A DNA stretch of 57,032 nt, taken from contig NXFV01001988.1 in assembly GCA_002803225.1 (NCBI GenBank), positions 1 to 57,032 on the forward strand. The letters are read 5' to 3'. The notes under the pieces were generated by a model. It saw nothing but the letters and a program-made list of their open reading frames with translations, ran no database searches and had not been told where the DNA came from. Of this stretch, positions 35,600 through 46,821 are shown in pieces. Numbering within the stretch: the stretch's first letter is position 1; each line of letters opens with the position of its first letter. Both the position numbers and the translations under genes were made by a program. Origin of the DNA: Gamarada debralockiae (taxonomy: Eukaryota > Ascomycota > Leotiomycetes > Helotiales > Hyphodiscaceae).

Positions 35600-37220
35600 C
35601 TGATTATGTCTGTTCTTATTCTTAGACTGTACGGGGCCATCTGTTGCCGTCGTCATCAAGGTGTTCCCTGAGCCGCCGAACGTCATGGTGCTTGCTGCGC
35701 TCCGGCGTGGGCTGTGTGATCGTGGCGCGAGGTGCGAGATAGAACGTACGGCTATAAGGATCGCGCACAGTATATGGGACGTTAAGGACGGGAAGCGATG
35801 ATTCGAGAACAGGAGAGGCAAAGCCAGGAAATCCTGAGTTTGGGGTACGAGCGGTAGACCCAGATCGAGGACTGAAAGAGCCAGACATAAGAGATGCCGT
35901 GTCAGCAGTAGGGGGAGAAGCAGAACTTGGGAGAAGTGGTGCCTAGTTGAGGACTGGAGGATGAGAGTTGAAGATAGAAGGTGCTGAGCCAGGGTATGAG
36001 CCAGGAGTTGAACCAGTGGCGGCCGGCGTAGACACAACATCTCAATCTGTGCCATGTCTGAACCTCGCAGCCGAAAGGTGTACGTCCAAGGGATCGGAAC
36101 CAGACCTCATGGCTGGGCGTTCGAAGCCTCTCCCTCCAAGACTGTGCCTCCTGCAATGCGACGGCTATAGAGTCAAATGAGTTGTTTGCGACGTCATTCG
36201 AGAACTTGATGTGGTCCTCCTTGCTCCAATCAAAAAGCTCGCTGCTGTGCGTTGGCACATCTAGAGCACAGAAGTCGTAACGAAGTCTCGCCGTATAGTT
36301 CTCAATCTTCTCAACTTCCAGCCGGGCCTTTGAAGGTTGCTTCTCGTTGATCTTGGCATCGAAGAGATCGGTTCTTAGCCCAAGCTGCTACTCATCCGGC
36401 TTGAGGCAAGTAACCGAATACTTGGACCAGTTGATATTCTCCGAAGATTTCGGACCCTGTGGCTCGATTTTCGAAGTTTCTCCCTTCCCCAAACTCTGGC
36501 TCCCGCGATTCGACGCCCGTACATCTCAATGATTGCCTTCCGACTAGCATTCAAATATTCGATATGGTCTTGGCTACTCTAATCGAAGACAGTACCATCG
36601 ATCGTAGGCGCCGCCCCAAGGCGGCGGCCATGGCATGCTTGCTTCATATGATCTCCAATCTACTCAATATGCATCCAGAACTTCGAAGGATCAGGGTTGT
36701 TGATCTTGGCATCCGATAGATTACTTCCTTCCACAAACTGCCACTCGCTCGGCTCGTAATTATCTGCTGGAATATCGCACCATATGTTCTCATAGAGATC
36801 CCCTGAAGGTTTGGGAGTCTGTAGCATGAGCTTTGCAACCTCTCCACTTGAAGACTCTCCTGTCTCCATCGGGTTTCCTCCACCATTGAGATAACCATCC
36901 GCACTCTTCATGCGACAATGGGTGGCAACCAAGTCATCGACATGGTCCTGGCGAGTCCAGTCAAAGCCCTTAGCACGATATTTGAGGGTGATCCTTAACT
37001 TCGAAGGCTGAGATTGAGCTGGTTCATTAACCACGGCCTCGTCGAGATCATTTTCTGCCGCAACATTTCCCTGGAAGACAAGTGTAGCGTTGTTCATACC
37101 TTCTGGCTGGCCTGTAATTTTCCGAAGGCTTCGGACCCTGTGGCTTGGGATTCCACCCCTCCTCTTCGTTGCCGTTGGACATCGTGTTTCAGAAGATGGT
37201 GTATGTACTGAATCTACCAT
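35600..37220 (-). pseudogene. Decayed gene with three tandem FDW-type modules
   Basis: On the minus strand three related units, 377 and 354 bp apart, begin at 36965 (GFDWTRQDHVDDL), 36588 (FD-stop-SSQDHIEYL) and 36234 (LFDWSKEDHIKF). About 120 bp after the FDW block, units 2 and 3 have SHRVRNLRRI / SHEVWFRSL; a further SHRVRSLRKI lies at 37145, upstream of unit 1. The second unit has TAG where the others have TGG, and a Pro/Ser-rich segment near 35880-36030 has TAG and TGA interruptions. The open part 36660-37220 (186 residues) may still be translated. The family is not one I recognise. Multiple introns instead of decay cannot be excluded. Confidence 0.5.
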
Positions 37221-38778
37221 CTGATTTGAGCGAACGCCATCTTCTATACCTCATGTCCACAAAAGAGCCAGCCACAGGCACAATCGCTGTCCACCAGGGC
37301 ACTTGTGTATCGCGAACACCATGTGGCGCGAAAGAGCGCAATGTAAGACAAAACGGTCTGTGCATCCAAGACACTTCTTGTGTTCATGTAGGTACAACAG
37401 CCAGAACCACGCACGATCTCGGAGCGGAGACCACAAAGCTAAGGCTGTGCAAAAGACACGTCAAGTATGTGCCGGCATATGTTTCGGCATACACATCGTG
37501 GGGATTGCATCAAAGCGCATCGCATCAAAGAAACAACGTCATTTGGGACAAGAATAGAAAGAAGGCCCCTTAAAGGAGTAGATGTATCGCGAATCATGGG
37601 CCTGGAGACGAGATCAGCAGTGCAGAACAGGCTTCAGAACCACGCTATTCCGCATTTTGTAGGGGGCGTTTCAGGGGATCTTCCGCGAGAGGCAAGTTGG
37701 ATGGTGAACCCCGTCCCCTTCGAATCTGATTGATACACGTTCCTTTGCATGCGGAGGCTGACCAGATGATACAAGTAGGATAATTCGAATTTGTGGAGAA
37801 CCTCAATACGGAATACGGTAGAATAAGATTTCTTGTTTGAGCGTATCATGGGCACAAATGGTGCAGTCGCACATTTGTTGTTGGAGTTGCAATGACGTCA
37901 ATGGACCTATCGATAGGCGAGACGATGGGCTCTGGTGCATGAAGCTGTTTGTTCATGTTGGTACTTTCGGTCATCAGCCAAAATAGCCAGATGATACGTT
38001 CCAGAAAAGTGTTTGGGTACCAGGAGAATGGAAAGATAAGGCCATGTGGACTTTGTGCATGTATCTTTTTCAAGAAGGTGGTACAGGACAAAGTTATCAG
38101 TATCTCCACTTGATGGTGGCTCAGGGGTGCAGTCGCCTCTCTTATCGCCCCGCAATTTCTGTTATGGTCCGAGACGATCCATCTTGTCTCACAAAAATGC
38201 TTGCGTTACATCAGAACCTTCCCCCCACAACCAACGAAAGTGCTTTGATGCACCGGACTATCTTTGCATGTAGCCAAATGCCACGCTACACATACGTAAA
38301 AGCATGCCAAACATGCTTTCCAGCTATCTTTTCCGCGGGCCGCAGATGGGAAGCTGTGCGCCCTCAACCTCTCACACACCCTCCACCATGATGGTCCTTC
38401 CTTTAGCAGTGGCGCTATATCCCCTCGGCACCTGCAGGGCATTCTGCTAAGGAACCACCCGCGTGGGCCAGTCAACCCTAGTAACAGATGAACAAGCTTC
38501 GGCCCTGCCTCCGCTGTATTTGTTGCCAGAGCTGATGACGCCGCTTCCCTTTCGCTTTGGTGAAGCTCTCTGAAAGCTACAAAGCCTGTTTTTGTACCTC
38601 GCGCCTGCCACAACTGGCCAGCTGAGCAGCCTGCGACTTCTAAAACTAACGCATGTAGGTCTATAAGAGGGTGTCGCCCGTCTAATTCTACTTCTCTCCT
38701 TCATACCACCCTTAAACACTTGCACCTCACACAAGTATTCACATCAAACCTACAAACAATCATTAACAGTCATTCATC
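37221..38778. other. Intergenic region upstream of aspartic protease
   Basis: No coding sequence is supported. TATAAGAGGG at 38662, ~117 bp before the protease ATG, is a possible TATA element, followed by a pyrimidine- and A-rich leader. Confidence 0.5.
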
Positions 38779-40201
38779 ATGGCTACTCTTCAAGGATTGC
38801 ACAAGATCAGACTCGTACCCAACAAGAAGTACAAGAGATCCGGTCCCAAGTCCTATGTTTACCTCCTCCAGAAATGGGGCTTCGAGCCCACCTTGCCTGG
38901 CCCATACTTCCAGATGCAGAAGACCACTCAAACCAAGGCTCACGGTCAATTCCACAAGTTTGGAGGCAAGGCTCACACTCACCGTGTTCTTGCGAAGAAG
39001 GATCCCACCTCTGGACAGAGCGGAGAGGTGACTGCTGATGATCAGCAAAACGACTCCGAGTACCTGTGCCCTGTCACCATCGGTACTCCAGGTCAAACTC
39101 TCATGCTTGACTTCGACACGGGATCTTCAGATCTCTGGTAAGCAAATATCCTCCATCCTCCTTCTGCAGACAGCTAACTCCAACACAGGTGCTGGTCCAC
39201 GGAGCTTCCTGCCTCCGTCAAGTCGCAAGGAACCGGACACACCATCTACGACCCAACCAAGTCATCCACATACAAAGTCATGACGGGTTCGAAATGGCAG
39301 ATCTCATACGGAGATTCCTCCTCTGCATCAGGAACTGTCGGCACAGACAACGTTACAATTGGTGGCCTCACAATCAAGAACCAAGCCATCGAGCTTGCCA
39401 ACCAGATGTCCGACCAATTCATCCAAGGTGCCGGAGACGGACTCCTCGGCCTCGCATGGGGCAGTATTAACACAGTCACTCCCACGCCCGTCCAGACACC
39501 CGTCGAGAATATGATCACTGAGCAAGAAATCCCAAAAGACGCAGAGCTCTTCACTGCGAATCTCGGCAGCTGGCGCGACGCCAACGAACCTGATGGAGGA
39601 AAGAGCTTCTATACTTTCGGCTACATTGACCAAGACATCGTCACTGCTTCCGGCCAAGACATTGCGTACACACCTGTCGACAACTCGCAGGGTTTCTGGA
39701 TGTTTAGCTCCACCTCTGCTACCGTCAACGGTAAAACTATCGCCCAGTCCGGCAACACTGCCATTGCTGACACTGGAACCACTCTTGCTTTGGTCTCTGA
39801 TGCCACTTGCAAGGCTATCTACGATGCCATCCCAGGCTCTACCTACGACTCTACTCAACAGGGTTACATCTTCCCCAGCAACACGACTGCGGACAAGCTC
39901 CCAGTTGTTACGTTCGCCGTTGGTGACACTCAGTTCGCTGTTCAGAAGGAGGATCTTGGTTTCGCGGATGCGGGTAATGGCATGGTTTATGGTGGTATCC
40001 AGTCTAGAGGTACTATGACCTTTGATATCTTGGGTGATACCTTCTTGAAAGGCATCTATGCTGTAAGTCACACTCCTTCCCCCTAAAAATTCGAACATTA
40101 CTGATGGTATGCAGATCTTCGATCAAGGAAACACCCGATTCGGTGCGGTTCAGCGAAAGGAGACTACGCAGAATACTTCTGCTCCTCCTTCATCTTCTTA
40201 A
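38779..40201 (+). CDS. Pepsin-type (A1) aspartic protease lacking a visible signal peptide
   Basis: Three exons: 38779-39137, 39189-40062, 40115-40201; 439 residues. Both catalytic motifs are intact: FDTGSSDLW (~residue 113) and ADTGTT (~residue 284). The flap block [13 protein letters not shown] and the C-terminal [14 protein letters not shown] are typical of fungal endothiapepsin/aspergillopepsin-like enzymes. The N-terminus ([20 protein letters not shown]) is basic and propeptide-like, with no hydrophobic signal sequence. A ~60-residue basic prosegment (to ~RVLAKKDP) follows. The enzyme may therefore be vacuolar by an unusual route, intracellular, or its signal exon may lie upstream and be unrecognised. 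There is no GPI-type tail. Confidence 0.93.
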
Positions 40202-41126
40202 GTTGATGACTTGTATGACGATATGACTGATTGGGCAGGGCGTGGAAGGATGGATCGGATCGGTGGGATTGTTCAAAGATTGGTCTTTTGCATGAATTAA
40301 CAGCTGTTGGGTAGCAATTGATATGATTAAGTAAAACCTTTCTAATTCGAGGTGAAAGATGCGTGAAGTGGAGCGATGCTCGTGCTATGTGAAAGAGGTC
40401 AATTGCAAGTGTTGGGCCTGCCTGACGGGGTGTGTTGAGGCAAGTCAAAGCAGTTGCCGCTTAGGCCATTTAAAGACGAACTGCATTCCAGCCAATAATA
40501 TCGTCGCCTTCGCAGAAGGATATTGTCCCTGAGGACTTGTTGGCTGCCGCGAGGACCAGGCTTGATCACCTGAATTCGAAGCTTGGGACGATATTTTGTC
40601 CTGGGTACTAGTATACTTGGTCGCTAATCGTGTAGTCGCTGTCAAGAGTCTGGAATGCCCTCATGCGCGAATTGTTGAACAACTTTGAACGAATGCACGA
40701 GTGCTGCAAGTTCGATGGGCGTTCGTCGTACTTCACGTCCCGTGAGAAATGAATGGGGGCGTGAGTGGGCAAACTCCACCACATGCAACTCCTATCATCA
40801 AAGGCAATAGTTTTCGAAGTGGATGACTGAATTAAGGGAGTGTAGGCGAGAATCACGAGGGCAGTGAAGATAAGGTTCGGATGAAAAGTATCACCGAAAG
40901 GTGTAGATATATTGAGCGAGTGACTGTCCGCCAATTTCCCATATGAGCTAAAAGAGTGTTTGTGATGATTAAATAACAAATGAAAGACCACCAGATATAT
41001 GCAACGCTAGAACAAAAACGAATGATAGACAAGTATAGACCAAAATCCAAACGCTATGCAGATGCCAATGCCCACTTCTGACTCCAGTCCGCCCCCATGT
41101 CTGCAGCTCCCAATGTATTCGCGAAT
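40202..41126. other. Gene-free stretch
   Basis: Intergenic, convergent side of the protease and the secreted Cys-rich protein. Nothing distinctive was seen. Confidence 0.5.
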
Positions 41127-41747
41127 CTAGCAGTACTGTCTGCCCTGAGTATCCCTGACAGCGAAGCCAGAGACACCGTACTTATCAACCTGAGTGTTGG
41201 CCATATCCAAGAACGTAAGCGGAGCGTCGCATCCCTTCTGAGGGTTGTTTGTAGGCAGGAGCTCCTGGAATCCTGAGCTTCCTCCAAGATCGTATTGAAG
41301 AGTAACGTTCGTGGGCAAGTTCGGGCTCGAGTAAAGGGTGCAAGATCGCTTTCCGTTATCCAAGCCGGCCGCGAATGTGTGCTTGAACACCCAGTTGGTG
41401 CAGGATTCTGGGGCCTCGAGGCAGCGAGCTGCGCAATCGCAGGCACTGTGAATGCCGTCCTTGAAGTACAAGTTGACTTGAGTGACAACGCCGGTGATGT
41501 CGATGCCGGGGAAGTACCGCACGCATCCGCCGTCATCGGAGGGTGCTTGGAGGCCGGGGAATTGGTGCTTGGTGATCTTCCTTCTGCAGATGGCATAGTC
41601 GTTGTATGCATCGCCACGGGGGAAGATGTTGATGTCGGAGTTGTTATCGTCGTCTTGATCGCGGACGCGGAGGCCTTTGAGGGTGGCACCGAGGACGGTG
41701 GAAGAGAGGAGGAGGGTGGAGAGGATGGTGGTGGTTGGGAAAAGCAT
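41127..41747 (-). CDS. Secreted cysteine-rich protein with PAN/apple-like pattern
   Basis: Single exon, 206 residues. A signal peptide is at residues ~1-20 (TLLLSSTVLGA). Nine cysteines follow, including the close group ACDCAARCLEAPESCTNWVF and later SCTLYSS, an arrangement reminiscent of PAN/apple modules (paired Cys, then Cys-T-x-W-x-F). One potential N-glycosylation site (NVTL) is present. It has no transmembrane segment or GPI tail, so it is likely released. It could be an effector-like or carbohydrate-binding protein; no activity can be asserted. The start ATG is followed directly by the signal peptide, supporting the start. Confidence 0.85.
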   Translation of the reverse strand: MLFPTTTILSTLLLSSTVLGATLKGLRVRDQDDDNNSDINIFPRGDAYNDYAICRRKITKHQFPGLQAPSDDGGCVRYFPGIDITGVVTQVNLYFKDGIHSACDCAARCLEAPESCTNWVFKHTFAAGLDNGKRSCTLYSSPNLPTNVTLQYDLGGSSGFQELLPTNNPQKGCDAPLTFLDMANTQVDKYGVSGFAVRDTQGRQYC

Positions 41748-42710
41748 TTTGGATTAAGATTGGTGAATTGACTTGAATCAAGGTATTGAATTCGAGTTTT
41801 TGTTGAAGTGTTGAAAGATCGTGGCGTTGGTAGAGGAAACGAGCAAGGAAATAAGAAACCTAGAAAAGATAGAAAATTGGTGTTGTTGTTGAAGCTGTTG
41901 AAGTCTGATGAAAAAACACTCTTCATTGATAGGAATGCCATGCTATATACTTTTTTTGGACCACTTATCCAAGTCGCACATGATCGTGTGAAGCATCTCC
42001 ACGATGCAACGCTGGTCGGCTTGACCGTGCTATTCACGGAATATCGTGAAAAATGTTTCCAAAGCATGGCTGCTGACTTCAACGCCAAAATCCCTATTTG
42101 GCTTCAATGTCACCTTGGACGTTCCGAAAGCGTAAATCATTCCAGCGTCGTAACAATTTTGCGGTGAAGGTTAAACGACATACCCCCATGCTTGCTATTG
42201 GACCCAACCGTCATTGAATGACAGATAAAATATGCATAAATAACTAGAAATTATCCGTTTGGTCGGACTTCACCACGAAGGCTTGCTTGACAGGTGCTGA
42301 AGACTGGCCTCCGGAAGCTTGTAATAGGCTGGTTTGCGGGGAAGGATGAATGCCTCCCACGTGCATCCCCGGCACTGGATTCCACAAGTTTGTGAGAGGG
42401 CTGAGCAACGCCAGATGGACGTTTGTGGAGAGCTGTTGTCGCCAGTCTCGCGAGTTTTGATTGGCTTGGCGCCGACGAGGCTTTCAGGGCTGAAGGCTGT
42501 GCTGACTATATAAGGATATCACATGACATAATCTTTCAAATCTTCATCGCCAACTGTTCGCGTTTCTGCTGCGCGTCAACGCATCAATGACAGTCCCTCA
42601 GCCCCGGCTGCCAGCGTTTATGGCGTAAAGCTGGATGCTTTTGTAGCTATTGTTTCTATTTCCAGCGTTCCCTCTCCTCCAAAGCTGGACTTCAGTCGTT
42701 TGAGGGTCCT
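41748..42710. other. Gene-free stretch
   Basis: Promoter side of the secreted protein. CTATATAAGG near 42506 is TATA-like and would have served the decayed gene to the right. Confidence 0.45.
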
Positions 42711-44108
42711 ATGCCGCGTCTGCGCGCCAAGAGACCCTCTCTCTTGCTCGGCAGAGTCCAAATCTCTCGTCTGAGGGCCCCAACCTTGTCCTATCCGGCG
42801 CGAGGCACAATATACCCTGCCTTCAGTATTCTCACCTTTTGCTCGTCGACAATGCCTTCTCTTTCATCGCATTTCTATCTTTGGCCATCCTGGTCTCCGA
42901 ACAGACGCAAAATGCGACAACCACCGCAGAATGAGCTCGGGTTGGCTGGGTCCCGTCATTATCGGGACGAAAACACAATTGATATCGTGTGGAGTTGCGC
43001 CTTCGTCCTCCTGGTGTGCACATACAAATGTGTTCATCTCAACATTTCAAGCTTCGAAGAGAACTGGGCTGGATGGCACAAGATTTGCGGAGTTCCATGC
43101 TGGCCAGAGTGGAAATGGCTCCGAAAGAGGCTCCGCAAGATCATGTGGATGGCAATAATCCTTATCGCACCGGAGTTTGGGGTCGCTATGGCCGCCGATG
43201 AATACATAGCAGCGCGAGATGAATTGCGACGGGCTCAAAGAACGTGGCCGGCGGTGAAACTGAGCCTCACTCATGCATTCTACGCTGGCATGAGTGGATT
43301 TGCTGCGGAGAGAACTATTGAAATTCTCACCGACGGTGTACCGATACCGCCTTGTAACGCTCTATCACTGCAACAAAAGCCACTATATGTTCGCCGAGAT
43401 GTGTCAAGAGAAACGTCATCAACGTCGCAACGCTTTCGAAGCAATGAACAACTCCCTAACTTCAACAATCGTCGCTCGTTGAAGGAGCTAGACATGGCTC
43501 TTTGAGTGTAGAAAAAGTATCAGTTCTCCTGTCAGTCACTGGGCGGAAGCGCGAGTTGAAAGCACTCAACTTGGTCGAATATGATAAACACTTTCAAGTT
43601 CGTCTCATTTCTTTTGGCTCTGAACTCAAGTTTGGTAACATGAGAAACGCCTCCCACCTCTTCATGCCAAGGAGGGCTAGTGCCGGAACCAGTCCGCCTG
43701 TGCGGAGAACTATTGCCAACAAGGAGCATATTGGTAACTGAAGAGAGTCTTTGCGATCAAAGCAAGGCCGATTCCTTTGCCCGGATTTTTACCATTGTCC
43801 AATCTACTTAGTTCATTGTGCAAAGCATCGCAAGAGTGTTGTATGGCTTGCCACTATGTGAGCTAGTCTTTGGCATCACTGCCACAGCTGCCGGACTTAT
43901 TTCCGTCGTCTGTGTATTTATCATGGATGAGTTAGTAAAAATGATTGGCCAATTGTTTCATGTTTCTTTTTCCTTAATAGTCGTTGGAGTCGTCTCCATT
44001 ATCACTCGCCTGGAGCTCATTGTCCTGATCACCTATTCCTTCTCTTCTGTGCTCGCTGGGGTACACAATACTGTGGACTGGATGAAATATTGTTTTACTT
44101 TATCATAG
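42711..44108 (+). pseudogene. Decayed multi-pass membrane-protein gene
   Basis: The open part 42711-43505 includes blocks I know from a large family of fungal membrane hypotheticals: ENTIDIVWSCAFVLLVCTYK, WLRKRLRKIMWMAIILIAPE, and LSLTHAFYAGMSGFA. Family similarity stops there, then resumes in another frame near 43755-43900 with KADSFARIFTIVQST, a TAG stop at 43809-43811 exactly where the family has Trp, and FIVQSIARVLYGLPL. TGG to TAG is a G-to-A change. The middle third is missing or scrambled. The gene is therefore most likely inactive, although the N-terminal frame could still be expressed. Confidence 0.65.
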
Positions 44109-46359
44109 ACATCTGTATGTGCCAATTGGAGCTCAAATCCCAGCTTGGTTGTTGATAGGAACAGTTGCTCATGGCGCAGCTTTCTCTTTCCCCCAGGGTG
44201 GCGCTTATTGAAACAAGACCACTATGACCTTTCATAAACCTCCTCATTAGGATAATGCCAGGAATGAACCATCTCGAAAGCTACACCACTCACTCCCAAA
44301 TAACTCACGCGATATCAGCATTATGGACTGGGAGTGAGAAGTCAGTCAAGTCACTCGAGTCAGAGGCACGTGTCTTGATCTGAACTCAAGAAAGTCTTGA
44401 AAGGTTTCGTCCGCACGATCTTTGTCCTGCGGGGAGAATTTCTCGGAATAGAGGGAAAGAGGAGTGCTGGCTTCTTGAAGAATTTTGTAGTTTGACTTGT
44501 GATGCTCTTTCCTATTCCCAAATCTCAGCCCAGAATATCACTATAAGACTACTCAAGATCACGTAAGCACAAGTAAGGATGGAAATGCCTTCTTTCATTC
44601 TGATATGGGACGAGACAGACACCAGTGTGGCCAATTCATTGCAGGAAGAGATATATATATATATATAATATTTTTTTTTTTGGGACCGATGGAAGTTCAC
44701 AGGTTATCATAGCAGTATTCAATAGGACGCTACGTTTCGCTGAGACTATGTGTGAAAGGAGGAATTGACAATGATAATCGTATTGACATCAACAAGGAAA
44801 TTGACATCGATAATGCGTGACGCTCAGCAAACGCTGGTAGCTGCTAACTGTGCAAAGGAATGAATAATCTTAGATTGAAGGACGATACTCCTCCTAACCA
44901 CCGTCTTGTTCTCAAGCATGCTTGGCTTGGCTTCCTGCACGTTGCATCTCTTGGGGTTTGACAAATTCTCTATGACTGGACTAATCCTCTCAGGGGTAGT
45001 AATTAGCCAGAAGGAAAAGAGCAAATACCACAGAATTTGCCATTTCCAAGAAAGCAGCCCACGCATCCTGCGGCCGTTGATCAGTTCTCCAAAGGTTCAT
45101 AAAATTGTCGACTCATCGAGTCATTTAAAGATACTGTAAACAACCGTCTAAGTTGAAGGCAGGGATATCAAAATGTTGCAACGAAGCCAGGGAAGGGCAA
45201 ACGGGAGTACTTGAAAGTTGGGAAGGGCTCAAGAAGTGAAAGAACATGGAGGGAGAAGTCCTCAGCACGCATTGAGAACTCTAACTCACACATGCATGGG
45301 TGAAGGGTGACCAGTTAGCCACAAGCTGAATGACAAAAGAGCCAAGGAACGATGACGGCAAACTCAACGACAGCAATAAAGCCGGAGATGGCGACAACGT
45401 GACCTGATTGAATCAGACGAAAATCTCCACTGTACGATAAATTCTGCAAAAATTTATAGCACGGAAGACCTTTCTTCTTCTCCTTGGCCTTATGAGATCG
45501 GACTTTGTATTTAAGAAGCGATTTTCGATGGAGAGCATATACGGAGCTACCAGCTAGAAGCCTGGAAAGAACCCATTACTAAAGCAGTGACGATCCCAGA
45601 CTACTGGCTTCCATAGTGGGCGAAAACGTATCCGTCCCAGGGTTTCCAAAAGTTCTTCTCGATGTCGGTCATTTTGTTAAGGAGCTCTTAAAACGAATAA
45701 GTATCGCGAAAACATACTCTGGAGAAGACACGAATTCGGGCCAGCAGATGTAAGTTTACACTTCTGGAATCTTTCCAATTTTATTTCTTAAATCTATAGC
45801 GTCAGATTTCCGCCCCATTTTTATGATACAAAGTCGTCTCCGGCCGGAACTGGTAGAGAGTTAGGAAACATAAATAATTACCCTTACTCAGTAGATTCAG
45901 AAAACCGAATTTAGGTGGCTGATGTAACAATTGAACCTATGTGAGTGAAGCCTATGATATTTTTAGTTCAACTCATATTTTAGATTATATGGCCACAAAT
46001 AGACATGTGGCAACTTCTAATATGCGCCCTTTTCCGCTCGATTAACCTCTTGAACTTAGGTGGCCGAGCGGACTTTCTTGGACTAGAAGATATCGCTAAT
46101 ACGGCAACAATGGCCCCTCGAGAATGATAAAATATTTAAATTAAAGTTAGAACGCACTTAAGTATGTAACCATTTGTTTTCATACAGAACAAGAACTGCC
46201 TGAAAGCGGTAATGAAGGGGAGTCTGAACTTTGAATCATGGAGCAAAGAAACTCTGCTTTTGTAGTGCAAAAGTTCATGTGATGAATAATGGTCCCTGAG
46301 AAAACCCTCCCCACTTATATGACCATAATAAACAACCCCAACTTGTGCTTTCCACCCCT
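44109..46359. other. Gene-free stretch with a microsatellite
   Basis: A/T-rich. It contains a (TA)n tract followed by a T-run at 44650-44680. No family resemblance in any open frame. Confidence 0.5.
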
Positions 46360-46821
46360 CTAGGCACCGATATCGCACGGAGCTCCACCGCAGCACCATC
46401 CATGACCTGCACCACCGAAAGCACCCTCGAAATCCATGTTGTCACATCCGTCACTAGTTTGCCAGAATTGGGCGTTCCAATTGTAACCTCCTGGGCTCGT
46501 CTCCTGACAGCTGCACAAGAAATATGGATCAGCCTTCGTTCTAGAAACCAATGGTGTTGCCCCGAGTTTAACGGTCTGTATTCTTTCCGAGAATTCTTTT
46601 GTTACTTACTAGACGGGGCATCGTCCTTCATAAGTGCAGAACTCCGGGTTGACTACTCCGCAAGTGTACGTCGAGCCAGTATTGTAGTCATTGATATTTA
46701 GCACCGTATTACAGCCCTCTGAACACTCAACGTCGAGGTGCAACTGACCCCAGAAGGCGTTTGCGCTCCCAGCGAGGAGAGTTAGTGTGCTTAAGACGGG
46801 AAGTGTAAGTGAAGCTTTCAT
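46360..46821 (-). CDS. Small secreted cysteine-rich protein
   Basis: Minus strand, two exons modelled as 46821-46615 and 46575-46360 (140 residues). Exon 1 has a signal peptide (residues ~1-22, LLAGSANA) and Cys-rich sequence VECSEGCNTVLNI. Exon 2 has FLCSCQETSPGG and HGWCCGGAPCDIG. The splice is uncertain: the phase-correct donor is GTCTAG at 46614, while a textbook GTAAGT lies 5 bases further on, but using that would create a stop. About eleven cysteines in ~118 mature residues and the small size suggest a stable extracellular protein such as an effector or toxin-like antimicrobial; the family is unrecognised. Confidence 0.7.

Noticed and set aside
35564..36055. Leucine-rich 163-residue minus-strand frame
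   Set aside because: It is a shadow of the Pro/Ser-rich frame read from the same strand; the leucines derive from CTC/CTT repeats.
39328..40098. 256-residue minus-strand frame
   Set aside because: Antisense shadow of the aspartic protease.
41054..42088. 344-residue minus-strand frame
   Set aside because: Overlaps the secreted PAN-like gene in another frame; it is Ser/Pro/Thr-rich through frame shift and has no domain.
44650..44690. (TA)n and T-run tract as an origin or terminator
   Set aside because: Simple microsatellite; no supporting context.
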